Of a stretch of 64,000 nucleotides of DNA, positions 10,023 through 17,929 are shown in pieces. The notes under the pieces are model-generated. The model worked only from the letters and a program-made list of their open reading frames with translations, searched no databases and was not told the origin of the DNA. This DNA is from Bradyrhizobium sp. sBnM-33 (GTDB lineage: Bacteria > Pseudomonadota > Alphaproteobacteria > Rhizobiales > Xanthobacteraceae). The stretch covers positions 7,874,001 to 7,938,000 of the forward strand of contig NZ_CP136624.1 of NCBI RefSeq assembly GCF_032917945.1, given 5' to 3'. The position numbers and the translations under genes are program-made. Within the stretch, counting starts at the first letter, position 1, and each line of letters begins with the position of its first letter.

Positions 10023-10304
10023 TTACTGGACAGATGACCGATTGACGAACTTGTGAAACCGGCTCAGCTCTCCTGACTCGGTCCGGTCCTGATGCAGGAA
10101 TGCCAGATCTTCCTTATCGAACTTCTCGAAGAACTCATCCCACCCGATCGGTTCCAGACTTTCGTCGCGCGGTTCGAAGTCGAGGCGAAGCACCCCCGGC
10201 TCGCCACCCTCCTTTGTTCGTTTGACGGTGGCCGGCGTGCCGCCACGTTCCTCGGCCCATCGCCTAATACTCTCATGGTCCGTCGTAGTCTTGCCATTGG
10301 ACAT
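10023..10304 (-). CDS. Small conserved acidic/basic protein, often labelled branching-enzyme-like
   Basis: This 93-residue soluble protein has HESIRRWAEERGGTPATVK at the N-terminus and a conserved LEPIGWDEFFEKFDKEDLAFLHQD block at residues ~52-75 (shown in two parts: LEPIGWDEFFEKFDK and EDLAFLHQD). Homologues in rhizobia are small, and from memory some databases call them 1,4-alpha-glucan branching enzyme, but at this length a GH13 catalytic domain is impossible. No membrane segment or signal peptide is present. It is transcribed away from the inositol phosphate synthase gene. The function is unknown; its nearness to the GH13 gene may explain the database name but is not evidence of enzyme activity. 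Confidence 0.65.
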   Translation of the reverse strand: MSNGKTTTDHESIRRWAEERGGTPATVKRTKEGGEPGVLRLDFEPRDESLEPIGWDEFFEKFDKEDLAFLHQDRTESGELSRFHKFVNRSSVQ

Positions 10305-10692
10305 AGCTCGTCTCCTCGCTCACGTCCTTCTCGAATCCCGTCCGGTGCGCGGGCGTCGCTACACTCTAATTCGATGACGGCAGCAAGCGTTCCAGACACC
10401 AAATCACCTGGTGGGAGTTGCCTCTGAGGGTCAGCTCCACCTTATTTGTGATCCTGCTGCTGCCACATCCTCAGCTTCTTCCTCTGCCGACCTCCTCATC
10501 TTCATCTTCTTCATCTTCATCTTCATCTTCATCTTCCTCATCATCTGCTTCATCTTCATCCTGTCGCTGTCATCGGCATCATCTTCTTCCGATCATCTAG
10601 AAAGAGATCGCTTGACGCGGCCAAGCAGGAACAAACAATCACATGCCCGCATTACGGATTGCAGAAACCGTCTCCAGCGACATGGCCTGCAA
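10305..10692. other. Divergent intergenic region upstream of the glycoconjugate operon
   Basis: This 388-base region separates the minus-strand small protein gene from ino1 on the plus strand and should hold both promoters. It contains the TTCATC microsatellite. Apart from that tract no clear -35/-10 pair, operator or hairpin could be recognised. The ino1 frame is open back to 10411, but the translated upstream part is Ser/Phe-rich and reflects the repeat, so it is not counted as coding. Confidence 0.5.
10492..10562. repeat. TTCATC hexanucleotide microsatellite
   Basis: A pyrimidine-rich tract contains about six to eight imperfect copies of TTCATC / CTTCAT. The central part is a clean run of four to five units between about 10507 and 10537. 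It lies about 130 bases upstream of the inositol phosphate synthase start. Translated on the minus strand it gives alternating Asp/Glu or Lys/Met, but stop codons bound it closely, so no gene is called. Length variation by slippage is possible and could change promoter spacing. Confidence 0.8.
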
Positions 10693-11784
10693 ATGCAACA
10701 GACATCCCTCTCTCAAAAGGTTCGCGTGGGCATCGTCGGTGTTGGCAACTGCGCTTCCTCATTCGTGCAGGGCCTCACTCACTACGCCGATGCCCATGCC
10801 AACGAGCCGCTTGCCGGCCTGATGAACATCGACCTCGGCGGTTACCATATCCGGGATATCGAGATAGCCTCGGCGTTCGACGTGAACGCGAGGAAGGTGG
10901 GGCGGGATGTATCGGAGGCGATCTACGCTGCACCCAACAACACGTTCCGCTTCGCCGACGCCAAACCGACCGGCACCACCGTCGAGCGTGGCCCTACGAT
11001 GGACGGACTGGGCCGCTATCTTCGTGAAGAGATCGAGGAATCGAACCTGCCGGTGGTTGATGTCACCGAGCGCCTGGCAAGCACCCGCACGGATGTGCTC
11101 GTCTCCTATCTCCCGGTCGGCTCGCAGCGCGCCAGCGAATGGTACGCAAACTGCGCACTGGAGGCTGGATGCGCCTTCGTCAATTGCATCCCCGTGTTCA
11201 TTGCGTCCAACCCGCTCTGGCGCAGCAAGTTCGAAAGCCGCGGACTTCCCCTTATAGGCGACGATGTAAAGAGCCAGGTTGGCGCAACCATTCTGCATCG
11301 CATGCTGGTCAACCTCTTTCGCGAGCGCGGCGTTCGGCTCGACCGCACCTACCAACTCAACTTCGGCGGAAACTCCGATTTCAGGAATATGCTCGAACGT
11401 GAGCGTCTGGAATCGAAGAAGATCTCAAAAACCCAATCCGTGCTCAGCCAACTCGACGTGCCGCTGCCCGATGGCGGCATTCATGTCGGTCCGAGCGACC
11501 ACGTGCCGTGGCTCGCCGATCGCAAGTGGGCCTACATCCGGCTGGAGGGCACCACCTTTGGCGACGTTCCACTCAATCTCGAGATGAAGCTCGAAGTCTG
11601 GGATTCGCCCAACTCAGCCGGGGTCGTCATTGACGCCGTCCGTTGCGCCAAGCTTGCGATCGATCGCGGCATTGGCGGAGCCCTGGTAGGCCCGTCGAGC
11701 TATTTCATGAAGTCACCGCCACAACAGTTTTCGGACCACGAGGCTCGCGAGAGAACTCTGGGCTTCATCGCAGGAACGGGTTGA
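10693..11784 (+). CDS. ino1: Inositol-3-phosphate synthase (myo-inositol-1-phosphate synthase)
   Basis: The protein has 363 residues, the size of archaeal/actinobacterial-type MIPS rather than the ~510-residue eukaryotic form. It starts at MQQTSLSQ; the frame is open further upstream, but that part is low-complexity sequence. The NAD-binding motif is [16 protein letters not shown]. Conserved blocks include [34 protein letters not shown] and LNFGGNSDF, with the active-site lysine region near [10 protein letters not shown]. The enzyme converts glucose 6-phosphate to 1L-myo-inositol 1-phosphate (called 3-phosphate in D-numbering). It is the first gene of a run of overlapping genes, so inositol phosphate is probably a building block of the cluster product. 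The family call is firm. Confidence 0.9.
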   Translation: MQQTSLSQKVRVGIVGVGNCASSFVQGLTHYADAHANEPLAGLMNIDLGGYHIRDIEIASAFDVNARKVGRDVSEAIYAAPNNTFRFADAKPTGTTVERGPTMDGLGRYLREEIEESNLPVVDVTERLASTRTDVLVSYLPVGSQRASEWYANCALEAGCAFVNCIPVFIASNPLWRSKFESRGLPLIGDDVKSQVGATILHRMLVNLFRERGVRLDRTYQLNFGGNSDFRNMLERERLESKKISKTQSVLSQLDVPLPDGGIHVGPSDHVPWLADRKWAYIRLEGTTFGDVPLNLEMKLEVWDSPNSAGVVIDAVRCAKLAIDRGIGGALVGPSSYFMKSPPQQFSDHEARERTLGFIAGTG

Positions 11785-11797
11785 GCCGGATTCCGCC

Positions 11798-12394
11798 ATG
11801 ACGAAATTCTCGCTGATCAGACACGGAGTTCATGACGTGGTCGATCACATCCTGGTTGGGCGCATGGCGGGCGTGCGGCTGAACAGCCGAGGGCGCGACC
11901 AGGCCCGGCGGATCGCCGATATCTTTGGCAGCAGCGACATCAGGTCGGTTCACTCAAGCCCCCAGACGCGAGCGCTGGAAACGGCGGAGCCGCTGGCGCA
12001 ACGGCTCGGACTTACCGTCCAGATCTTCGCCGGCATCGACGAACTGGACGCCGGGGCCTGGACCGGGCGCTCCTTCGCATCGCTCCGTAACGATCCCCTG
12101 TGGGGTCAGTGGAACACGGAGCGAGGTCGCGTCCGCCCGCCGGACGGTGAAAGCATGCTGGAGCTACAGGTGCGCGCCGTAGACCATCTGAACAACATCG
12201 CAGCGTCGCTGCCGGACGGCCATATCGCGTTGTGCAGTCATGCCGAAGTTATCCGCGCCGTTGTTCTGCACGCCCTGAACTTGCCGCTCGACGACTATCA
12301 CCGCCTCGACATCGCTCCCGCTACGATCAGCACCATCTCAATCGATCGAGGCGGCACTGAAGTCATTTCATTGAATCAGCCGGTTGTATCATGA
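11798..12394 (+). CDS. Histidine phosphatase family protein
   Basis: This 198-residue member of the phosphoglycerate-mutase-like superfamily has the LIRHGVHD motif carrying the phosphorylated His, SSPQTRALETAE with the conserved Arg, the acidic IDELDAGAWTG segment and the second His in ALCSHAEVIRAV. All four key positions are present, so it should be an active phosphatase. It starts 13 bases after ino1. In this position it could remove phosphate from inositol phosphate or from a glycosyl-inositol phosphate intermediate; this is a proposal from context. The next gene overlaps by 4 bases. Confidence 0.8.
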   Translation: MTKFSLIRHGVHDVVDHILVGRMAGVRLNSRGRDQARRIADIFGSSDIRSVHSSPQTRALETAEPLAQRLGLTVQIFAGIDELDAGAWTGRSFASLRNDPLWGQWNTERGRVRPPDGESMLELQVRAVDHLNNIAASLPDGHIALCSHAEVIRAVVLHALNLPLDDYHRLDIAPATISTISIDRGGTEVISLNQPVVS

Positions 12395-13485
12395 AGCTCG
12401 TCATCTTCGGTCTCACATTCAGTTCGTCCTGGGGAAACGGTCATGCCACGCTCTGGCGCGGACTTTGTTCTGCACTGATCCGGCAAGGGCATGAGGTCAT
12501 CTTCTTTGAGCGCGACACGCCTTACTATGCGATGAACCGCGACATCTTCGCCTTGCCAGGCGGCGAACTCGTCATCTACGCCGACTGGAGCTCCGTCCAG
12601 TCGAAGGCCCAGCGCGAAGTACGTGAGGCGGACGCTGCGATTGTCACATCCTATGCCGCTGACGCCCTAGCAGCGACCGACCTCATCATTTCCGCAAGCC
12701 AGACACTCAGCGTCTTCTATGATCTCGATACGCCGGTCACGTTGTCGCGGCTTCGTCGCGGCGATACCATCCCCTACATCGGCGAACGAGGGCTCGCAGA
12801 CTTCGATCTCGTCCTGAGCTACACCGGTGGCGCGGCACTTGACGCGCTTCGCGACGAGCTCGGCGCGCGTCAGGTCGTTCCGCTTTACGGTCACGTAGAT
12901 CCGGACGTGCATCGCCCTCTCGAAGCGGCATCCCTGCGTCAGTTCACCTTGTCATACCTCGGGACCTACTCCGCAGATCGACAGGATGCTCTCGAAGCGC
13001 TGTTCAACGCTCCCGCGAGAGCGCGACCTGAGCTTCGTTTCGTGATCGGTGGCGCACAATATCCGCAGGACTTTCCCTGGTGCCCGAACATCTTCTTCGT
13101 TCATCACCTGCCTCCGACCGATCACCCGGCATTCTATGCCTCGTCTCGCCTCACGCTGAACGTGACCCGCCGGCCCATGGCCGATCTGGGCTGGTGTCCG
13201 TCGGGACGGTTGTTCGAAGCCACTGCCTGTGGTGTGCCGGTTCTTTCCGACGCCTGGGCAGGGCTGGAGACATTCTTCACACCCGGGGATGAAATCCTGG
13301 TTGCTCGCGATACTGCCGACGCACTTGCCGCGATCGAGCTTTCCGACGCGGAACTCGAGCGCGTGGCCAGGGCCGCGCGTGAGCATACGCTTGCCGCGCA
13401 CACGTCGGAGCAGCGCGCCTACGAACTGATCGCCACAGTGTCCAAAACACTGATCTCGCCAGCGCGTGAAATGGAGCAGGTATAG
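12391..13485 (+). CDS. CgeB-like glycosyltransferase (copy 1)
   Basis: The protein has 364 residues. The N-terminus, IFGLTFSSSWGNGHATLWRG, is almost the same as that of the gene at 27048, marking the two as paralogues. The C-terminal half has LSYLGTYSADRQDALE and a donor-site region GRLFEATACGVPVLSDAWAGLE, typical of CgeB/GT4-like GT-B enzymes. CgeB was named for spore-coat glycosylation in Bacillus; homologues in non-sporulating bacteria lie in polysaccharide or glycolipid clusters. There is no membrane segment, so it is probably cytosolic or peripheral. It overlaps the previous gene by 4 bases and the next gene starts 2 bases after its stop. Donor and acceptor are unknown. Confidence 0.8.
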   Translation: MKLVIFGLTFSSSWGNGHATLWRGLCSALIRQGHEVIFFERDTPYYAMNRDIFALPGGELVIYADWSSVQSKAQREVREADAAIVTSYAADALAATDLIISASQTLSVFYDLDTPVTLSRLRRGDTIPYIGERGLADFDLVLSYTGGAALDALRDELGARQVVPLYGHVDPDVHRPLEAASLRQFTLSYLGTYSADRQDALEALFNAPARARPELRFVIGGAQYPQDFPWCPNIFFVHHLPPTDHPAFYASSRLTLNVTRRPMADLGWCPSGRLFEATACGVPVLSDAWAGLETFFTPGDEILVARDTADALAAIELSDAELERVARAAREHTLAAHTSEQRAYELIATVSKTLISPAREMEQV

Positions 13486-13487
13486 CC

Positions 13488-14297
13488 ATGTGGGGTATCG
13501 TGCCCGCAGCAGGACGTGGAAGCCGGATCCAGCCGCTTGCGTTCTCAAAGGAATTGCTGCCGGTCGGCAGCCGCACCGAAGGCGGCGTCGAGCGGCCCTG
13601 CGCCGTCAGCGAGTATCTCGTCGAACGCATGGTTTGCGGCGGCGCGGACAGGATCTGCTTCGTCATCTCCCCCGGCAAATCCGACATCATGGAATATTTT
13701 GGGGCGAGCTACGGCTCCACGCCGATCGTGTATGTGGTGCAGGAACAGCCGATCGGGCTTTGCGACGCGGTGTTCGCGGCGCGGCCGATCGTCGACTGCA
13801 ACGCGCCCGTTGTCATCGGCTTGCCTGACACCGTCTGGTTTCCTGAAAACGGGCTCGCCGAACTGCCCGATGACGTCTTGTCTTTCCTGCTGTTTCCAGT
13901 TGAACGGCCCGAATTCTTCGACGCCGTTGTTCTCGATCAAGACCAGGTGCGGGAAATCCAGGTCAAGCAACCTAGCCCCGACTCGAACTGGATCTGGGGC
14001 GCCTTCAAGATGCCGGGAGGCGTATTTGAAGAGCTTAGGCAGCTCTGGCTGGTGCGAAACCGAACGGACGAATATTTCGGCACGCTGGTGAATGCCTACC
14101 TCGCCCAGGGAGGCAGGGCCGCCGCGGTGAAAGCGGGCCAGGCGTATGTCGATGTCGGAACCCTGCACGGCTATCGAGCCGCCATAAGCCTGCTCGAGGA
14201 GATCCGGGGCAAGTCGCGATCGGATAGCGGCGTTGCCGCGGCACTGCCTCATATGCGGCGCGACAGCAACTCGCTTGCACACGAGGTGCGGACGTGA
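13488..14297 (+). CDS. Sugar-phosphate nucleotidyltransferase
   Basis: The protein has 269 residues. The N-terminal nucleotide-binding loop is IVPAAGRGSRIQPLAFSKEL, a variant of the GxGxRxxPxTxxxPK signature of GalU/RfbA-type enzymes. IGLPDTVWFP supplies the conserved metal-binding Asp, and AGQAYVDVGTLHGYRAA near the C-terminus matches the end of the catalytic fold. The family joins NTP and sugar 1-phosphate to make an NDP-sugar. Base and sugar specificity cannot be read from sequence alone. Its presence with a phosphopentomutase in the same gene run raises the possibility of an activated pentose. It overlaps the following methyltransferase by 4 bases. Confidence 0.8.
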   Translation: MWGIVPAAGRGSRIQPLAFSKELLPVGSRTEGGVERPCAVSEYLVERMVCGGADRICFVISPGKSDIMEYFGASYGSTPIVYVVQEQPIGLCDAVFAARPIVDCNAPVVIGLPDTVWFPENGLAELPDDVLSFLLFPVERPEFFDAVVLDQDQVREIQVKQPSPDSNWIWGAFKMPGGVFEELRQLWLVRNRTDEYFGTLVNAYLAQGGRAAAVKAGQAYVDVGTLHGYRAAISLLEEIRGKSRSDSGVAAALPHMRRDSNSLAHEVRT

Positions 14298-15064
14298 TGA
14301 GCACCCGGCAATTGACGACGGAAGACATCCAGCTGCGGATCGAGCAGCTCGGGCCATGGTTCCACAACATTGAGCTCGGCGGCGTCTGCACGGCGCCGAC
14401 GCATTTCCTCGGCGACTACCCTGCGGTGAAGTGGCGCCGATTTGCGCAGGCAATCATACCGGAGATCGAAGGCCGCACCGTTCTCGATATCGGCTGCAAC
14501 GCCGGCTTCTATTCACTCGAAATGAAGCGGCGCGGAGCAACACGCGTGCTCGGCATCGATACGGATGAGGATTATCTGCGCCAGGCGCGCTTTGCTGCGG
14601 AAGTCAGCAGCCTCGACATCGAATTTCGCAACATCTCCGTGTACGATGTCGGGATGCTTCGAGAACGGTTCGATATCGTGCTGTTTCTCGGCGTGCTCTA
14701 CCATTTGCGCCATCCCCTGCTCGCCCTGGATCTGATTCATGAACATGCGGCAGGCGATCTGCTCGTCTTTCAATCGATGCTGCGCGGCAGCGCCGAAGTG
14801 GAGCAGTTGAAGCAGGATTATGGATTCTGGGAAGACGATCACTTCAATCGTCCCGGCTATCCCAAACTGCACTTCGTGGAACATCAATACGCCGATGATC
14901 CAACCAACTGGTGGATCCCGAACAACGCCTGCGTCGAGGCGCTGCTGCGCAGCAGCGGGTTCAAGATAGAGCTGCACCCCGAGAACGAGGTCTATATCTG
15001 CCGACGGACCGAGGCTCCGCCGGGCGCCGGCGCGGTCTACCCGAAGAGAGGTCGCTCGACATGA
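14294..15064 (+). CDS. SAM-dependent methyltransferase
   Basis: The protein has 256 residues. The class I SAM motif is TVLDIGCNAGFYSLEMKRRG near residue 62, followed by VLGIDTDEDYL (acidic motif II) and DIVLFLGVLYHLRHPLLAL. It resembles a methyltransferase group I recall from similar gene neighbourhoods with CgeB-like genes and sugar epimerases, but the family name could not be checked. The likely target is a hydroxyl or carboxyl of a sugar or cyclitol. Its ATG overlaps the stop of the nucleotidyltransferase, and its stop overlaps the next ATG, so its synthesis is probably coupled to both. Confidence 0.8.
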   Translation: MMSTRQLTTEDIQLRIEQLGPWFHNIELGGVCTAPTHFLGDYPAVKWRRFAQAIIPEIEGRTVLDIGCNAGFYSLEMKRRGATRVLGIDTDEDYLRQARFAAEVSSLDIEFRNISVYDVGMLRERFDIVLFLGVLYHLRHPLLALDLIHEHAAGDLLVFQSMLRGSAEVEQLKQDYGFWEDDHFNRPGYPKLHFVEHQYADDPTNWWIPNNACVEALLRSSGFKIELHPENEVYICRRTEAPPGAGAVYPKRGRST

Positions 15065-16011
15065 TCGAAGCCGTGATGATCTGGAACGAGCCGAACAACA
15101 AGTCGCATTGGGATCCCGAGATCGACCCCCACTGGGACCTGTTTGCCGAGATGGCGATCGGCGCCGGCAAGGCGATAGAACGGGTCAATCCCTCATTGCC
15201 ACGCGTGCTCGGAGGCATCTCTCCCATCGATCCGGCTTTTATTGCAAACATGATGGGAAAAGGCGTGCTCGACCATGTCGATGCAGTGGCCGTGCACGGT
15301 TTTCCGCTCGACTGGAATCTTTGGCAGATCGACGACTGGCCGGCCAAGATCCAGGAAATCAAAGCGATCACCGATCTGCCAGTCTGGGTGTCGGAAGTTG
15401 GCGTATCGAGCTTCGGCGCCGAGGAGGTGCAGGCTTGGGGACTTGATCGCACGGCGCAACTGCTGATCGGGCAAGCGCCGCGCATTCACTGGTACAGCCT
15501 TTATGATCTGCCGCGCGCGTGGCCGGCCACGACGCGGCACAAGGAGGCCGAGGGATCCTCGTACTACCGTCATTTTGCGATGGGCCTGTTGCGAGAGGAT
15601 GGATCACCGAAATTGGTGGCCGAGCGCTTCCCGCGCCACGCACCTGCCCTTGGCATCTGCCAGTGGTTTCACTTTGAGGATCACCGGCTTTACGAAGCCG
15701 TGGCGTGGATGAGACGGTTGGGCGTGCGGAGCCTGCGGACCGGCCTCTCCTGGGCCGACAGCTTTCGTCCCAACGCGCTCGACTGGTTTGACCGGCAAAT
15801 GGATGCGCTATCGGAGTTCGACGTTACGATCACCTATTGCTTCACGCCAGAACATCGCGGCATCGCACCACACCACACGAGCGCGCCTCAGGTGCCGGAG
15901 GAGTTCGCCGAATTTTGCGCCGCGATGACCGAACGCTATGCGCCGCCGAGAATTACCGGAAACCAACCGTTCAGATCGGCAGTCGCCGAACAGACGGAAG
16001 CCGCGCAATGA
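15061..16011 (+). CDS. Beta-xylosidase-like glycoside hydrolase (GH39-like), cytoplasmic
   Basis: The protein has 316 residues counted from the ATG at 15061 (ATGA overlap with the upstream stop); the open frame extends further 5' but overlaps the methyltransferase. The acid/base Glu is E10 in MIWNEPN and the nucleophile is E112 in VWVSEVG, the two-glutamate arrangement of clan A glycosidases. A second region (WMRRLGVRSLRTGLSWAD, residues ~218-235) looks like the start of another TIM-barrel segment. No signal peptide is present, which is unusual for a polysaccharide-degrading enzyme. A trimming, editing or transglycosylation step during synthesis is therefore more likely than nutrient use. Confidence 0.75.
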   Translation: MIEAVMIWNEPNNKSHWDPEIDPHWDLFAEMAIGAGKAIERVNPSLPRVLGGISPIDPAFIANMMGKGVLDHVDAVAVHGFPLDWNLWQIDDWPAKIQEIKAITDLPVWVSEVGVSSFGAEEVQAWGLDRTAQLLIGQAPRIHWYSLYDLPRAWPATTRHKEAEGSSYYRHFAMGLLREDGSPKLVAERFPRHAPALGICQWFHFEDHRLYEAVAWMRRLGVRSLRTGLSWADSFRPNALDWFDRQMDALSEFDVTITYCFTPEHRGIAPHHTSAPQVPEEFAEFCAAMTERYAPPRITGNQPFRSAVAEQTEAAQ

Positions 16012-16886
16012 CCGCCACGGCAATCACCGAGCGAAACCCAGCGCCGCAACGTGCGGCGGGCGAGGCACTGCTCAAAATGCTGGCCGATCCCAACCGCGCG
16101 CACGCCGCGGCAGATGACGTGGCCGTCATCATCGCCCATCCCGACGACGAAACGATCGGCTGTGGAGCCCAGCTTCACCGACTTGATGACGTGACCGTTG
16201 TCGTTGCGACAAATGGCGCGCCGCGTGACGGCGCAGATGCCCGGGCGCACGGCTATGCCAGCCCGACCGCTTATGCGGCAGCCCGCGAGCGCGAGCTTTG
16301 CAACGCCCTGGTTCTTGCGAATCTGCCTGCCAGCAGGATCATCGAGCTCGGCTTCTCCGATCAGACCACCGCATTTCGTCTCGCCGATCTCGCGCGCGCG
16401 ATCCATGTTCTCGTTGCGGCGCGTGACATCAAGGTCGTTCTCTCGCACGCGTTCGAAGGAGGACACCCGGATCATGACGCCACGGCATTCGCCGTGCATG
16501 CGGTCGCCGCATTAAGGCGGCGCCATAGGCAGGCGCTCGATATAATCGAGATGCCGTTCTATCACCGGGAAGACCACGGCTGGACAACACAACGCTTTTT
16601 GCGCCATCCGAGACGGCCCGCTATTGCGGTCCGACTGAATGCTGCGGAACGGGACTGGAAGCGCCGCATGGTTGCGGCGCACACGACCCAGCGTGCGATC
16701 CTGTCGGCCTTTGATTCCGACGTTGAACGCTTCCGATTGGCGCCTGCCTACGATTTCCACTCGCTGCCCAACCGGGGAAAGCTGCTCTACGAGCAGTACA
16801 ATTGGGGGCTCACCGGCAACTCCTGGCTCATGCTGTCCCGTTCCGCGCTGATCGAACTTGGCCTGGCAGGCGAACGATGGTTCTGA
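16008..16886 (+). CDS. PIG-L family deacetylase
   Basis: The protein has 292 residues. The zinc site is visible as IIAHPDDETIGCG (residues 41-53; His and both Asp present) and the second His in EGGHPDHDAT near residue 155. PIG-L/LmbE enzymes remove acetyl groups from GlcNAc-linked substrates: GlcNAc-PI in eukaryotes, GlcNAc-inositol (MshB) in mycothiol synthesis, and malyl-GlcN derivatives in bacillithiol synthesis. In the same operon as ino1, glycosyltransferases and an acyltransferase, a GlcNAc-inositol-type substrate is a reasonable hypothesis. The start is set by the ATGA overlap with the glycosidase gene. Family call firm, substrate inferred. Confidence 0.85.
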   Translation: MTATAITERNPAPQRAAGEALLKMLADPNRAHAAADDVAVIIAHPDDETIGCGAQLHRLDDVTVVVATNGAPRDGADARAHGYASPTAYAAARERELCNALVLANLPASRIIELGFSDQTTAFRLADLARAIHVLVAARDIKVVLSHAFEGGHPDHDATAFAVHAVAALRRRHRQALDIIEMPFYHREDHGWTTQRFLRHPRRPAIAVRLNAAERDWKRRMVAAHTTQRAILSAFDSDVERFRLAPAYDFHSLPNRGKLLYEQYNWGLTGNSWLMLSRSALIELGLAGERWF

Positions 16887-17929
16887 CGGTACTCAATGTC
16901 GCATATCCCTTTGCTCCGGTCGGCCCCAATTCGGTTGGCGGTGCGGAGCAAGTGGTTCATCAGCTCGATAAGGCGCTGGTCAATTCCGGTCATCGTTCGA
17001 TCCTGATCTCGTGCGAGGGGTCTCAGGCCGCCGGCATTCACATATCGGTTCCTCGCGTATCGGGCGATTTGCATCAGGTCGAGATCGAGGCTGCGCAGTA
17101 CCGACACCGCCACGCCGTCGCGCTCGCCCTAGCGCGCTGGCCAATCGATATTGTCCATCTGCATGGTGTCGACTTCCATGCCTACCTGCCGCGAGACGGC
17201 CCGCCTGTGCTCGTGACCCTTCATCTCCCAATCGATTGGTATCCGGCGGAAGCTCTCAGCCCATGTCGGCCGAATGTGTGGTTCAATTGCGTCTCGCGAT
17301 CCCAGCATGCAGCCGCGGCGCCCAATCCGCACATGCTGGTTCCCATCGAGAACGGAGTTGCAGACCACTTCTTTGCCACCAGCGGCGCAAAGCGCAATTT
17401 TGCCTTGATGCTCGCGCGCATATGCCCGGAAAAGGGCATCCATCTTGCCATCGAGGCCGCCAAACGAGCAGACATGCCGCTTGTGATCTGCGGCGAAGTC
17501 TTTCCCCATGCGGCGCATCGGCGGTACTTCGAAACGACCGTCAAACCGGCGTTGGATCGCCTGCGTCGCTTCGTCGGACCTGTCGGCCTCGCTCGCAAGC
17601 GCGGCCTGCTCGCGATGGCCAGATGCGTGCTCATACCCTCTCTTGCACCCGAGACAAGTTCTCTGGTCGCGCGCGAGGCGCTTGCGTGCGGCACGCCGGT
17701 GATCGCGTCTGCCCGCGGCGCGCTTGCAGAAACCATCGAACACGGCCGGACCGGTTTTCTCGTTCGCGATGAGGTGGAAATGGCCAAAGCCATCACGCAG
17801 GTATCGGCGCTTGACGGCGAGGCCTGCCGCCGTTCGGCACGTCAGCGATTTTCTCTTGAGCGGACGAACAGGAGCTATCTGTCGGTCTATGAAGCGCTCA
17901 GCCAAATGGCGGTGTCAGGTGCGGCATGA
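16877..17929 (+). CDS. GT4-family glycosyltransferase
   Basis: This 350-residue GT-B enzyme starts with VLNVAYPFAPVGPNSVGGAEQ, where the GGAEQ loop binds donor phosphate in GT4 proteins. The C-terminal donor domain has MLARICPEKGIHLAIEA near residue 180, then SLAPETSSLVAREALACGTPVIA with the conserved ExxxxG/A region. The start at 16877 overlaps the PIG-L gene by 10 bases. MshA, the GlcNAc-inositol-phosphate synthase of mycothiol synthesis, is also a GT4 enzyme, so this is the best candidate for the inositol glycosylation step. Sequence alone does not prove that. Confidence 0.82.
   Translation: MVLTVLNVAYPFAPVGPNSVGGAEQVVHQLDKALVNSGHRSILISCEGSQAAGIHISVPRVSGDLHQVEIEAAQYRHRHAVALALARWPIDIVHLHGVDFHAYLPRDGPPVLVTLHLPIDWYPAEALSPCRPNVWFNCVSRSQHAAAAPNPHMLVPIENGVADHFFATSGAKRNFALMLARICPEKGIHLAIEAAKRADMPLVICGEVFPHAAHRRYFETTVKPALDRLRRFVGPVGLARKRGLLAMARCVLIPSLAPETSSLVAREALACGTPVIASARGALAETIEHGRTGFLVRDEVEMAKAITQVSALDGEACRRSARQRFSLERTNRSYLSVYEALSQMAVSGAA

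Noticed and set aside
10441..10610. An acidic Asp/Glu-repeat peptide on the minus strand through the TTCATC tract
   Set aside because: Stop codons limit it to about 30 residues and it has no start or ribosome binding site.
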